64,000 nt of DNA. Source: Flavobacterium sasangense DSM 21067 (GTDB lineage Bacteria > Bacteroidota > Bacteroidia > Flavobacteriales > Flavobacteriaceae). The stretch is from positions 62,001 through 126,000 of the forward strand of contig NZ_JMLU01000002.1 in assembly GCF_000686885.1 (NCBI RefSeq), in the 5' to 3' direction. The notes under the pieces are model-generated. The model saw nothing but the letters and a program-made list of their open reading frames with translations, made no database searches and had not been told where the DNA came from. Position numbers and translations under genes: made by a program. Position 1 is the stretch's first letter, and every line of letters starts with the position of its first letter. Positions 54,307-62,373 of the stretch are shown one piece after another.

Positions 54307-55605
54307 ATGGCAAAGTTTGAATTGAAATTACCTAAAATGGGTGAAAGTGTTGCAGAAGCAACAGTTACTAACTGGTTAAAAAAAGTTGGTGATAAAATTG
54401 AAATGGACGAAGCAGTACTTGAAATTGCTACTGATAAAGTAGACAGCGAAGTGCCTTCAGAAGTTGCAGGAACACTTGTTGAAATTTTATTTAATACCGA
54501 TGATGTAGTTCAAGTGGGACAAACAATCGCTATTATCGAAACGGAAGGTGGAGCCGTTGCAGCAACTCCAGAAGTTAAAGTAGAAGCGCCAGTTGCTGTT
54601 GCAGAAGTAGCGAAAGCAGTTGAAGTTGCAAAGGAAACTGTAGCTCCAGCTGATTTTTCGGCATCAGATAAATTCTTTTCACCTTTAGTTAAAAACATTG
54701 CGAAAGAAGAAGGAATTTCTTTAGCAGAACTAGAATCTATTGCTGGTTCTGGTAAAGATGGTCGTGTAAACAAAGAAGATTTACTAAATTACATTAAAAA
54801 TAGAGGAAGTCAGCCTGCAGTTGTGGCGACACCAGCGGCGGCTCCAAAAGCAACTCCAGCTCCAGTAGCTCAAGCTGTTCCAGTTTCTGTAAATGGTGGT
54901 GATGAGATTGTGGAAATGGACAGAATGCGTAAGTTGATTTCGGGTTACATGGTAGCTTCGGTACAAACTTCGGCTCACGTTCAGTCGTTCATTGAAGTTG
55001 ACGTTACTAACATCGTAAAATGGAGAGATAAAGTTAAGAATGCTTTCGAAAAGAGAGAAGGTGAGAAGTTAACTTTTACGCCAATTTTCATGGAAGCAGT
55101 TGCAAAAGCTTTGAAAGATTTCCCAGGAATGAATATTTCGGTTGATGGTGAGTTTATCATCAAACGTAAAAATATTAATTTAGGAATGGCGGCAGCTTTA
55201 CCAAACGGAAACTTAATCGTTCCTGTAATTAAAAACGCAGACCAATTAAACTTAGTTGGAATGGCAAAAGCGGTTAACGATTTAGGAAACCGTGCAAAAG
55301 CAGGAAAATTAAAACCAGACGATACACAAGGCGGAACTTACACGGTAACGAATGTAGGAACTTTTGGTTCTGTTTTTGGAACGCCAATTATTAACCAACC
55401 ACAAGTAGGTATTTTGGCTTTAGGAGCTATCAGAAAAGTGCCTGCTGTTATTGAAACTCCAGAAGGTGATTTCATTGGAATCCGTCAAAAAATGTTCTTA
55501 TCGCACTCGTATGACCACAGAGTTGTTGATGGAGCATTAGGAGGAAGTTTTGTAAAACGTGTTGCGGATTATTTAGAAGCGTTTGACGTAAATAGAGATT
55601 TCTAA
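54307..55605 (+). CDS. Dihydrolipoamide acyltransferase (E2) of a 2-oxoacid dehydrogenase
   Basis: 432 residues. Lipoyl domain 1-78 with the lipoylated lysine 44 (EIATDKVDSEVPSE), an Ala/Val/Pro-rich linker, the E3-binding domain about 123-163 (FFSPLVKNIAKEEGISLAELESI, GRVNKEDLL), a second Ala/Pro linker and the catalytic domain ending in HRVVDG with His404 and Asp408. The DKVDSE spelling and IIETEG edge are typical of the branched-chain (BkdB) or mixed type in Flavobacteriia, although a succinyltransferase cannot be excluded. E1 and E3 are not in the window. Single gene with terminator. Confidence 0.93.
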   Translation: MAKFELKLPKMGESVAEATVTNWLKKVGDKIEMDEAVLEIATDKVDSEVPSEVAGTLVEILFNTDDVVQVGQTIAIIETEGGAVAATPEVKVEAPVAVAEVAKAVEVAKETVAPADFSASDKFFSPLVKNIAKEEGISLAELESIAGSGKDGRVNKEDLLNYIKNRGSQPAVVATPAAAPKATPAPVAQAVPVSVNGGDEIVEMDRMRKLISGYMVASVQTSAHVQSFIEVDVTNIVKWRDKVKNAFEKREGEKLTFTPIFMEAVAKALKDFPGMNISVDGEFIIKRKNINLGMAAALPNGNLIVPVIKNADQLNLVGMAKAVNDLGNRAKAGKLKPDDTQGGTYTVTNVGTFGSVFGTPIINQPQVGILALGAIRKVPAVIETPEGDFIGIRQKMFLSHSYDHRVVDGALGGSFVKRVADYLEAFDVNRDF

Positions 55606-55627
55606 TCTTAGAATAAATTATAAATGT

Positions 55628-55660
55628 AAACCCGATAGTTTTAAAAGCTATCGGGTTTTT
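55628..55660 (+). terminator. Terminator of the E2 gene
   Basis: AAACCCGATAG (55628-55638) pairs perfectly with CTATCGGGTTT (55648-55658), followed by T's. Confidence 0.88.
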
Positions 55661-55661
55661 C

Positions 55662-55669
55662 TATCTTTG
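55662..55669 (+). promoter_or_regulatory. Candidate -7 element for the exonuclease gene
   Basis: TATCTTTG directly behind the preceding terminator, 17 bases before the ATG at 55687. Confidence 0.5.
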
Positions 55670-55686
55670 TCACATATAAAATCAAT

Positions 55687-56457
55687 ATGGAATTAAAATT
55701 AACACGCCCAATCTGCTTTTTCGACCTTGAAACTACAGGAATTGATGTAGCAAGAGACCGAATCGTTGAAATCTCAATATTTAAAGTATATCCAAACGGA
55801 AATAAAGAAAGTAAAACATGGTTGGTAAATCCTACTATTCCAATTCCGCCACAAACTACAGCAGTTCATGGAATTACGGATGAAAAAGTAGCGAATGAGC
55901 CAACATTCAAAGAATTGGCTTCTCAAATCCATAACATGATTAAAGATTCAGATTTGGCTGGATTTAATTCGGACCGATTTGATATTCCGCTTTTAGCAGA
56001 AGAATTACTTCGTGCTGAAGTTGATTTTGATATGAAAAACAGAGTTTCGGTTGATGTGCAAACGATTTTCCATAAAATGGAAGAACGAACTTTAAGTGCG
56101 GCTTACAAGTTCTATTGCGGACAAAGTTTAGAAAACGCCCACAGTGCTGAAGCAGATACGATGGCAACCTACGAAATCTTAAAATCGCAATTAGATCGTT
56201 ATGATAATTTAGAAAATGATATGAAATCATTATCTGAATTTACAACGCGTAAAAAATCGGTTGACTTTGCTGGATTCATCGCATTAAATAACGATGGAAA
56301 AGAAATTTTTACTTTTGGAAAACATAAAGGCGCTTTGGTTGAAGAAGTTTTTGATAAAGAACCAGGTTATTTTGGCTGGATTCAAAACGCTGATTTTCCA
56401 TTATATACTAAAAAAGTACTAACAGGAATTAAATTAAGAAAGTTAAATACTAAATAA
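55687..56457 (+). CDS. DnaQ-like 3'-5' exonuclease
   Basis: 256 residues of the DEDDh superfamily: motif I FFDLETTG (Asp13, Glu15), HGITDE, motif II GFNSDRFDIPLL and motif III NAHSAEADTMAT (His, Asp). The C-terminal 60 residues (FTFGKHKGALVEEVFDKEPGYFGWI) form the ExoX-like C-terminal domain. It likely trims DNA 3' ends in proofreading or repair, or acts as an oligonucleotide exonuclease; it is not fused to polymerase. Its TAA abuts hairpin element F. Confidence 0.92.
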   Translation: MELKLTRPICFFDLETTGIDVARDRIVEISIFKVYPNGNKESKTWLVNPTIPIPPQTTAVHGITDEKVANEPTFKELASQIHNMIKDSDLAGFNSDRFDIPLLAEELLRAEVDFDMKNRVSVDVQTIFHKMEERTLSAAYKFYCGQSLENAHSAEADTMATYEILKSQLDRYDNLENDMKSLSEFTTRKKSVDFAGFIALNNDGKEIFTFGKHKGALVEEVFDKEPGYFGWIQNADFPLYTKKVLTGIKLRKLNTK

Positions 56458-56520
56458 AGTGATTAGTGAAAAGTAATTGGTGAATAGTTGCTAATTACTT
56501 TTTACTAATCACTAATCACT
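56458..56520. repeat. Leader hairpin element F
   Basis: A 21-bp inverted repeat with one mismatch (56458-56478 with 56493-56513, 14-base loop), plus a perfect outer pair AGTGATTAGTGA (56458-56469) and TCACTAATCACT (56509-56520). It begins at the base after the exonuclease stop and ends six bases before the FAH ATG. Homologous to element B at 26688. Confidence 0.85.
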
Positions 56521-56526
56521 AGAATT

Positions 56527-57138
56527 ATGAAAATAATCTGTATCGGACGTAACTACGCTGACCATATTTCGGAATTAAATAATGAAAGACCAACAGAACC
56601 GGTTATCTTCATGAAACCTGATTCGTCGATTTTGCCAAATAAGAATCCATTTGTAATTCCTGCTTTTAGTAATGATATTCATCACGAGGTGGAAATTTTA
56701 GTTAAGATTTGTAAAGTCGGGAAACATATTGATACTAAATTTGCTCATAAATATTATGAAGAAATTGGATTAGGAATCGATTTTACAGCTCGAGATGTAC
56801 AAAGTAAGTTGAAAGAGAAGGGTTTACCTTGGGAAAAAGCAAAGGCGTTTGACCATTCAGCGGTAATTGGAAGCTTTACATCGAAAAAAAATTATACTTC
56901 GTTAGAAAATATTAACTTTGAGTTAAAATCAAATGGAACCACCGTTCAGGAAGGTAACACGAGTTTAATGTTGTGGAAAATAGATGAGTTAATTTCGTAT
57001 GTTTCACAATATTTTACATTAAAAATTGGAGATATTATTTTTACAGGAACTCCAAAAGGTGTTGCAAAAGTGACTGAAGGTGATGTTTTAGAGGGTTTTA
57101 TTGAAGGAAAATCGATGTTTAAAATTCAAATTAGGTAG
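56527..57138 (+). CDS. Fumarylacetoacetate hydrolase (FAH) family protein
   Basis: 203 residues with the one-domain FAH core: CIGRNYADH, PVIFMKPDSS, the metal-ligand word HHEVEILVKI (Glu-x-Glu), GIDFTARDVQ and the C-terminal GDIIFTGTPKGVAKV. Small members are acylpyruvate hydrolases or oxaloacetate decarboxylases (FAHD1-like), cytoplasmic and Mg-dependent. The metal ligands appear intact. It starts six bases behind hairpin element F, and an Hpt protein follows two bases after it. Confidence 0.92.
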   Translation: MKIICIGRNYADHISELNNERPTEPVIFMKPDSSILPNKNPFVIPAFSNDIHHEVEILVKICKVGKHIDTKFAHKYYEEIGLGIDFTARDVQSKLKEKGLPWEKAKAFDHSAVIGSFTSKKNYTSLENINFELKSNGTTVQEGNTSLMLWKIDELISYVSQYFTLKIGDIIFTGTPKGVAKVTEGDVLEGFIEGKSMFKIQIR

Positions 57139-57140
57139 TT

Positions 57141-57485
57141 ATGGCATTACAATATAATTTAGCGAAAGTGTATGAAATTTCAGAAAATGATATTGAATTT
57201 GCATTACAAATTGTGACTTTGTTTTTAGAGGAAGTTCCCGCTGAAATAAAATCAATTAAAGTTGCAATTGAAGAAAAAGACTACACAAGAACGTATTCTT
57301 CATGTCATAAAATAAAACCTACATTGGATTTGCTTGGTATGGATTTAGCTTACGAAGAAAATATCCAAATTATGACTTGGGCAAAAGCTGAAGGCAAACG
57401 AAAAGAAATTAAAGAAGTATTCAAATCATTGAAAGATAGAATTGATTTAGCAGTTAAAGAAATCAAGAAAGATTTTAAACTGTAA
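57141..57485 (+). CDS. Stand-alone histidine phosphotransfer (Hpt) protein
   Basis: 114 residues, all helical. His56 in YSSCHKIKPTLDLLGM corresponds to the Hpt phospho-site, with the usual xxHKLKG sequence changed to HKIKP (the small residue after the lysine is replaced by proline). Hpt proteins relay phosphate between receiver domains. Two bases separate it from the FAH gene, so the two are probably co-transcribed. No kinase or regulator is adjacent; the only response regulator in the window is at 25519. Confidence 0.82.
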   Translation: MALQYNLAKVYEISENDIEFALQIVTLFLEEVPAEIKSIKVAIEEKDYTRTYSSCHKIKPTLDLLGMDLAYEENIQIMTWAKAEGKRKEIKEVFKSLKDRIDLAVKEIKKDFKL

Positions 57486-57528
57486 AGTTATTTTTCATAA
57501 ATCTCCCCAAATCTATTAAATATTTAAA

Positions 57529-58776
57529 ATGAAAGCTGCTATAGTTACCATTGGCGATGAGATACTTATTGGCCAAATTGTTGATACGAACTCTTCTTAC
57601 ATTGCAAAAGCATTAGATAAAATTGGGATTGCAACGCATGAAATGTTGTCAATTTCCGATGATAAGCAACATATTTTAGATACGTTTTATTCGTTACAAA
57701 ATAAAGTGAATGTTGTTATCGTAACAGGTGGATTAGGTCCAACAAAAGATGATATTACGAAGAAAACTTTTTGCGACTATTTTGATGATGAATTGATTGA
57801 AAACGAAGCGGTTTTAACACATGTAAAATCTATAATTGAAGGTTTTTATAAGCGTCCAATTACTCAAATTAATAGAGAACAAGCTTTAGTTCCAACAAAA
57901 GCAAAAGTACTTTTTAATCAAGCAGGAACGGCGCCAGGAATGTGGATGGAGAAAGAAAATACGGTTTTTATTTCGTTGCCTGGAGTTCCATACGAAATGA
58001 AGTATTTGATTGATAACGAAGTTATTCCAAATTTAGTTCAAAAATTTGAACGTCCTTATATTGTGCATCAAACTATTATGACGTATGGTCGAGGAGAAAG
58101 TATGATTGCAGAACAAATTGAAGAATGGGAAGATAATTTGCCTGATTTTATAAAATTGGCTTATTTACCTAGTCCGGGAAAAGTTCGCTTGAGGTTAACA
58201 GCAAGAGGTACGAATGAAGAGTTGTTGAAAAATGAAATAAAACATCAAGTTGAAAAGCTTGATTTATTAATTCATGACGTTATTGTAGGCTATAATGAAG
58301 ATGAGCCAATTGAGGTGGTTTTAGGAAGATTGTTAACGGAAAAAAAACTAACAATTTCAACAGCCGAAAGTTGTACGGGGGGAAAAATTGCGGCAACTTT
58401 GTCGGCTGTACCTGGGGCTTCAAATTATTTTAGAGGAAGTGTTGTGAGTTATGCAACACAAGCTAAAATTGATATTTTAGGTATAGATGAAAATTTGATT
58501 GCAAAACATGGAGTGGTGAGTGCTGAGGTAGCTTCTGAAATGGCTAAATCTGTTCAAAAAGTTATGAATTCTGATTGTGCTATTGCAACAACAGGAAATG
58601 CTGGTCCAACAAAAGGCGATGAAGATGCTGAATTAGGAATGGTTTTTATTGGAATTGCTACGCCTGATGAAGTTTTTGTTGAAGAATTTAACTTTGGTCA
58701 ACCACGTGAAAAGGTTATTGATAGAGGGGTGAGTAAAGCATTGGAACTCATTTATAAAGAAATTTTAAAAAAATAG
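57529..58776 (+). CDS. cinA: CinA-like protein (nicotinamide-nucleotide amidase type)
   Basis: 415 residues, two domains. N-terminal MoaB/MogA-like domain ([49 protein letters not shown]), acting on ADP-ribose-type pyrophosphates. C-terminal CinA domain (about 250-415, [47 protein letters not shown]), which deamidates nicotinamide mononucleotide. Full length for the two-domain form. Role: NAD salvage and housekeeping, with a historical link to competence. It is followed by the ribosomal protein genes with their own promoter. Confidence 0.95.
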   Translation: MKAAIVTIGDEILIGQIVDTNSSYIAKALDKIGIATHEMLSISDDKQHILDTFYSLQNKVNVVIVTGGLGPTKDDITKKTFCDYFDDELIENEAVLTHVKSIIEGFYKRPITQINREQALVPTKAKVLFNQAGTAPGMWMEKENTVFISLPGVPYEMKYLIDNEVIPNLVQKFERPYIVHQTIMTYGRGESMIAEQIEEWEDNLPDFIKLAYLPSPGKVRLRLTARGTNEELLKNEIKHQVEKLDLLIHDVIVGYNEDEPIEVVLGRLLTEKKLTISTAESCTGGKIAATLSAVPGASNYFRGSVVSYATQAKIDILGIDENLIAKHGVVSAEVASEMAKSVQKVMNSDCAIATTGNAGPTKGDEDAELGMVFIGIATPDEVFVEEFNFGQPREKVIDRGVSKALELIYKEILKK

Positions 58777-58786
58777 TAAAAGATAG

Positions 58787-58817
58787 TTGTGTATATGAAA
58801 TCGATTTTGTTTCTTTG
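58787..58817 (+). promoter_or_regulatory. Candidate promoter of the rpmB operon
   Basis: TTG (58787-58789), 20-base spacer, TTTCTTTG (58810-58817; one mismatch to TAnnTTTG), 38 bases before the rpmB ATG. The cinA stop is at 58776. Confidence 0.45.
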
Positions 58818-58855
58818 CACCCTGATTTTAGATAACGAAATAAAGATTAGAAATA

Positions 58856-59098
58856 ATGTCAAGAGTTTGTGAACTTACAGGTAAAAGAGCGATGGTAGGA
58901 AACAATGTTTCTCACGCTATGAATAAAACAAAGAGAAAATTCTCTGTTAACTTAGTTAAAAAACGTTTTTATATTCCTGAAGAAGATAGATGGGTAACGT
59001 TGAAAATTTCAACTGCTGCTTTAAAAACGATTAATAAAAATGGAATTGCTGCTGTATTGAAAAATGCAAAAGCTAACGGATTTGTTAAATCTGTATAA
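58856..59098 (+). CDS. rpmB: 50S ribosomal protein L28
   Basis: 80 residues: SRVCELTGKRAMVGNNVSHAMNKTKRKF, the L28 signature, with the basic RNA-binding stretch and a C-terminal helix rich in lysine. Part of the large subunit near the E site. Heads a three-gene unit with rpmG and a DUF4295 gene (gaps 20 and 8 bases). Confidence 0.97.
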   Translation: MSRVCELTGKRAMVGNNVSHAMNKTKRKFSVNLVKKRFYIPEEDRWVTLKISTAALKTINKNGIAAVLKNAKANGFVKSV

Positions 59099-59118
59099 TC
59101 CTTAAAACATAGATCAAA

Positions 59119-59301
59119 ATGGCAAAGAAAGGTAATAGAATCCAAGTTATTTTAGAATGTACAGAGCACAAGACTTCAGGAGTTCCTGGAACATCTCGTT
59201 ACATTACTACAAAAAATAAAAAAAACACTCCAGATAGATTAGAGATTAAAAAATTTAATCCAATCTTAAAAAGAGTAACTGTTCACAAAGAAATTAAATA
59301 A
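59119..59301 (+). CDS. rpmG: 50S ribosomal protein L33
   Basis: 60 residues: [45 protein letters not shown], typical L33. The zinc-type CxxC pairs are missing: one Cys remains, in LECTEH. This is therefore a C-minus L33, which needs no zinc. Between rpmB and the DUF4295 gene. Confidence 0.96.
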
Positions 59302-59309
59302 GATAAGTC

Positions 59310-59462
59310 ATGGCAAAGAAAACCGTAGCAACTTTACAAACAGCTTCTAAAAGATTAACTAAAGCTATCAAAATGGTTAAGTCTCCAAAAACTGGTGCTT
59401 ATACTTTCGTTGAATCAGTTATGACTCCAGAAGAAGTTGATGAATTCTTGAAAAAGAAATAA
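59310..59462 (+). CDS. DUF4295 small basic protein
   Basis: 50 residues: MAKKTVATLQTASKRLTKAIKMVKSPKTGAYTFVESVMTPEEVDEFLKKK in sense and layout (described here as a lysine-rich start, a KSPKTGAYTF core and an acidic-then-lysine end). ATG at 59310, TAA at 59460-59462. This DUF4295 protein nearly always follows rpmB-rpmG in Bacteroidota and is thought to be ribosome-associated, though its role is not established to my knowledge. It starts 8 bases after the rpmG stop, and the terminator lies 21 bases behind. Confidence 0.92.
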   Translation: MAKKTVATLQTASKRLTKAIKMVKSPKTGAYTFVESVMTPEEVDEFLKKK

Positions 59463-59483
59463 TTCATTTTACATTATATAGAT

Positions 59484-59513
59484 AAGCTACTTTCGTTTGA
59501 AAGTAGCTTTTTT
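59484..59513 (+). terminator. Terminator of the rpmB-rpmG-DUF4295 unit
   Basis: AAGCTACTTTC (59484-59494) pairs perfectly with GAAAGTAGCTT (59499-59509), loop GTTT, T tract after. The loop also provides the -33 TTTG of the ftsY promoter. Confidence 0.88.
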
Positions 59514-59526
59514 ATTTTTACATTTG
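59496..59526 (+). promoter_or_regulatory. ftsY promoter embedded in the preceding terminator
   Basis: TTTG (59496-59499) lies in the loop of the terminator hairpin. After 19 bases comes TACATTTG (59519-59526), an exact TAnnTTTG. Predicted start of transcription near 59533, 54 bases before the ATG. Confidence 0.6.
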
Positions 59527-59586
59527 TCTGATAAATGGATTTGTGGGCAAATTGTTGGTAGTAAAAACTTAAATCCTGATTTTAGT

Positions 59587-60567
59587 ATGAGTTTTTTTAA
59601 AAAAATATTCTCTTCCGATAAGAAAGAACAAGCTATTAGCGAAGAGGCAAAACAAACTTTAGATAAAGGTTTAGAAAAATCGAAAACGTCTTTTTTTTCT
59701 AAGCTTACTAAAGCTGTAGCTGGAAAATCGAAAGTAGATGCAGAAGTTTTAGATAATTTAGAGGAAATTCTTGTTTCTTCTGATGTTGGTGTAAATACAA
59801 CATTAAAAATTATCGAGCGTATTGAAGAACGTGTTTCAAGGGACAAATATTTAGGAACCGATGAATTAAATGGTATTCTTCGAGAAGAAATTGCAGGTTT
59901 ATTATCGGAAACTAATTCAGGTGAAGCAACGCAGTTTGAAATTCCAGCGAATACAAAGCCATATGTGATTATGGTGGTTGGTGTTAATGGTGTGGGAAAA
60001 ACTACTACTATTGGTAAGTTGGCATATCAGTTTAAGAAAGCAGGTTATAATGTGGTTTTAGGTGCTGCTGATACTTTTAGAGCAGCTGCTATCGATCAAT
60101 TGCAAATTTGGGCAGATAGAGTTGGTGTACTAATCGTAAAACAACAAATGGGGAGCGATCCTGCATCTGTAGCTTTTGATACTTTGCAAAGTGCCGTAGC
60201 TCAAAATGCAGATGTGGTAATTATTGACACAGCAGGGCGTTTGCATAATAAAGTTGGTTTGATGAACGAACTTTCTAAAGTGAAAAAAGTAATGCAAAAA
60301 GTGGTGGAAAATACGCCAAATGATGTACTTTTGGTTTTAGATGGTTCAACAGGGCAAAATGCTTTTGAGCAAGCTAAGCAATTTACTGCAGCAACAGAAG
60401 TTTCATGTTTAGCGGTCACTAAGTTAGACGGAACTGCTAAAGGTGGTGTTGTTATTGGAATTTCAGATCAATTTCAAATTCCAGTGAAATACATTGGAGT
60501 AGGTGAAGGAATCGAGGATTTACAAGTGTTTAATAAATACGAATTTGTAGATTCGTTTTTTAAATAA
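59587..60567 (+). CDS. ftsY: Signal recognition particle receptor FtsY
   Basis: 326 residues from ATG 59587 (MSFFKKIFSS). A longer in-frame start at 59497 lies inside the terminator hairpin and upstream of the promoter element, so it is rejected. No long acidic A domain is present, as usual in Bacteroidota. N domain about 35-110; G domain with GVNGVGKTTTIGKLA, the insertion box with DTFRAAAIDQL, DTAGRLHNK and TKLDGTAKGG. It docks ribosome-SRP complexes at SecYEG. A small membrane protein gene follows 11 bases downstream. Confidence 0.96.
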   Translation: MSFFKKIFSSDKKEQAISEEAKQTLDKGLEKSKTSFFSKLTKAVAGKSKVDAEVLDNLEEILVSSDVGVNTTLKIIERIEERVSRDKYLGTDELNGILREEIAGLLSETNSGEATQFEIPANTKPYVIMVVGVNGVGKTTTIGKLAYQFKKAGYNVVLGAADTFRAAAIDQLQIWADRVGVLIVKQQMGSDPASVAFDTLQSAVAQNADVVIIDTAGRLHNKVGLMNELSKVKKVMQKVVENTPNDVLLVLDGSTGQNAFEQAKQFTAATEVSCLAVTKLDGTAKGGVVIGISDQFQIPVKYIGVGEGIEDLQVFNKYEFVDSFFK

Positions 60568-60578
60568 GATTTATTACA

Positions 60579-60761
60579 GTGAAAGAACTTTTAAAATACA
60601 GAACAGTACAACTACTTTTACTAGCTATCATTATGGCTTTAGTAGCAATTCCTTTTGAAGGTTATGATTATGTTTTCATTACATTGCGGTTAGCTTCTTT
60701 TGCTATATTAATGTATCTTTTAATTAAGTTTACCAGCGGTAAAAAGAAAGTTAAGAAATAA
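60579..60761 (+). CDS. Small two-helix membrane protein
   Basis: 60 residues, GTG start at 60579. Two hydrophobic helices (about 9-26 and 33-51: VQLLLLAIIMALVAIPF, and FITLRLASFAILMYLLI) and a lysine-rich tail (GKKKVKK). No family recognised. It follows ftsY by 11 bases and is probably co-transcribed with it. The terminator starts 9 bases after its stop. Confidence 0.65.
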   Translation: MKELLKYRTVQLLLLAIIMALVAIPFEGYDYVFITLRLASFAILMYLLIKFTSGKKKVKK

Positions 60762-60770
60762 AAAAATATA

Positions 60771-60811
60771 AAATAAGTGCTGTTAGTTAATAACAGCACT
60801 TATTTTTTCCC
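60771..60811. terminator. Bidirectional terminator overlapping the serine-hydrolase stop
   Basis: A 15-bp perfect stem (60771-60785 with 60791-60805, loop GTTAA) is followed by T's on the plus strand and preceded by A's. It contains the stop codon of the convergent gene (60783-60785). Confidence 0.88.
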
Positions 60812-61847
60812 ATAATACTTCATCAAAATCAGATAGCGCCATGTTTGAACCGTCGGCAGCATCTCCCATTCTAATAATTACTATTTTTCTACTTGGAATT
60901 ACATATATCTTTTGATCATCTTTTCCTAAAGCACAATACATATCAGATGGAGCGGTTGGGATTATACTTCCTGAAAATTGAAATTGTGTTTGAGGTAAAT
61001 GATAGCTTGACTTTCCGTTCAGCCACCATAAATAGCCGTATGATAAATTAATATTCTGTGAAGTTGTAGTCGCATTTTGCATATAACTTTCGGGAACAAT
61101 TTGATTGTTTTCCCATTTTCCTTTGTTTAAAGCTAATAGTCCAAATCGTGCCATACTTCTTGTGTTACTATTATAAACACTTAAATTTCCATCAACGGTA
61201 GCCCATAAGCCTGTCATTCCTATTTTGTTTTTCAGTTTGGTATTGAAATAATTATTCCAAGTTTGTCCAGTAGAAGCAGCTACAACATCTTGTAATTTAA
61301 CATAAACATTATGGTATGCCCATCGTGTTCCTGCATTAGCAACATATTGTAAGTTTGCGGGAGAAACATCATCACCTAAAGCATCGTTTAAACCTGATGT
61401 CATGGTTAAAAGGTGTTTATTGGTAATTAAATTCTCTTTTGCGAGCGGAGCACTTGTCCAGCCAGTTCCCAGATAATCGGAAACTTTGTCGTTGATGTTT
61501 AAATAGCCTTCTTGTTGAGCAATTCCTGTAACAGTAGCTGTTAATGTTTTTCCAGCGCTTGCCCAATACCAAGGATCTGTTGCACTATGACCATTAAAGT
61601 AATTCTCCATAACTATTTTTCCATTATGAAGAATTATGAAGCCTTTGGTGTGTTTTAATTCTAAATAATCTAGCAAGGGTTGTACTTGAGTTTCATTCCA
61701 TCCAAGGGATGCTACTGTTTTGGTTTCCCATGTTGATGAACCTATTGGAGGAAAATACATAGCTTCCTCATTTGATGAATTTCCATCATCTGAATTGCAA
61801 CTCCATAATGAAGTAACCAAGATAAAAAGTAATGATATTTTTTTCAT
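60783..61847 (-). CDS. Beta-lactamase-fold serine hydrolase lipoprotein
   Basis: 354 residues with a lipoprotein signal (lipobox LWSC, Cys17). Class C beta-lactamase/DD-peptidase fold (Pfam beta-lactamase): SxxK as SAGK (in WYWASAGKTLTATV) and a YxN-like YHN (in RWAYHNVYVKLQ); the third KTG-like box is not obvious. Members act as esterases, amidases or DD-peptidases and are usually not resistance enzymes. Anchored to a membrane, facing the periplasm. Its stop codon is part of a terminator hairpin shared with the ftsY unit. Confidence 0.88.
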   Translation of the reverse strand: MKKISLLFILVTSLWSCNSDDGNSSNEEAMYFPPIGSSTWETKTVASLGWNETQVQPLLDYLELKHTKGFIILHNGKIVMENYFNGHSATDPWYWASAGKTLTATVTGIAQQEGYLNINDKVSDYLGTGWTSAPLAKENLITNKHLLTMTSGLNDALGDDVSPANLQYVANAGTRWAYHNVYVKLQDVVAASTGQTWNNYFNTKLKNKIGMTGLWATVDGNLSVYNSNTRSMARFGLLALNKGKWENNQIVPESYMQNATTTSQNINLSYGYLWWLNGKSSYHLPQTQFQFSGSIIPTAPSDMYCALGKDDQKIYVIPSRKIVIIRMGDAADGSNMALSDFDEVLWEKISAVIN

Positions 61848-61955
61848 AGCTAAATTATTTTTAGAACTTATTAAAGTTAGACAATAAAAATACAGAATAG
61901 TTTAATTCAAATAAATTTTAATTGTAATTTTATGGTTTAATTTGATAATAATAGT

Positions 61956-62372
61956 ATGAAAAGAATTCTTTTGTTAATTGTTTTAGTGTCAGCTCTTTCG
62001 TGTAAGCAGAAGATTACCGAGGCTGATCTTTCAAATTTAAACGGTTATTGGGAAATTGAAAAAGTGGAGCTTCCCGATGGTGACAAGAAAGAATATAAAG
62101 TAAATGAAACTATTGATTTCTTTAAAATAGAAGCTAATAAAGGTTTTAGAAAGAAAGTAATGCCTCAATTAGATGGAACGTATTTAACTAATGATATCCA
62201 AGAAGATGTTGTTGTGGTTATTAAGGATGGTGATGCTTCACTTCAATACAAAACTACTTATGCTTCTTGGAAGGAAGAAATTATCGAGTTAACTAAGGAT
62301 AAATTAGTAGTAAAAAATCAACAAGAAATTGAATATTATTACAAAAGACCAGCAAAATTTTCAGTAAAATAA
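61956..62372 (+). CDS. Lipocalin-like lipoprotein
   Basis: 138 residues with lipobox ALSC (Cys16). The mature part opens with LNGYWEIEKVELPDGDKKEYKVNETIDFF and continues as alternating strands to VKNQQEIEYYYKRP, matching the small lipocalin-like beta-barrel proteins (DUF4923/lipocalin_4 type) common in Bacteroidota. Ligand unknown. One base separates it from the DciA-like gene, so they are translationally linked although unrelated in role. Confidence 0.8.
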   Translation: MKRILLLIVLVSALSCKQKITEADLSNLNGYWEIEKVELPDGDKKEYKVNETIDFFKIEANKGFRKKVMPQLDGTYLTNDIQEDVVVVIKDGDASLQYKTTYASWKEEIIELTKDKLVVKNQQEIEYYYKRPAKFSVK

Positions 62373-62373
62373 A

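Noticed and set aside
59497-59586. A 30-residue N-terminal extension of FtsY
   Set aside because: It would begin in the terminator hairpin and upstream of the promoter element, and is not FtsY-like.
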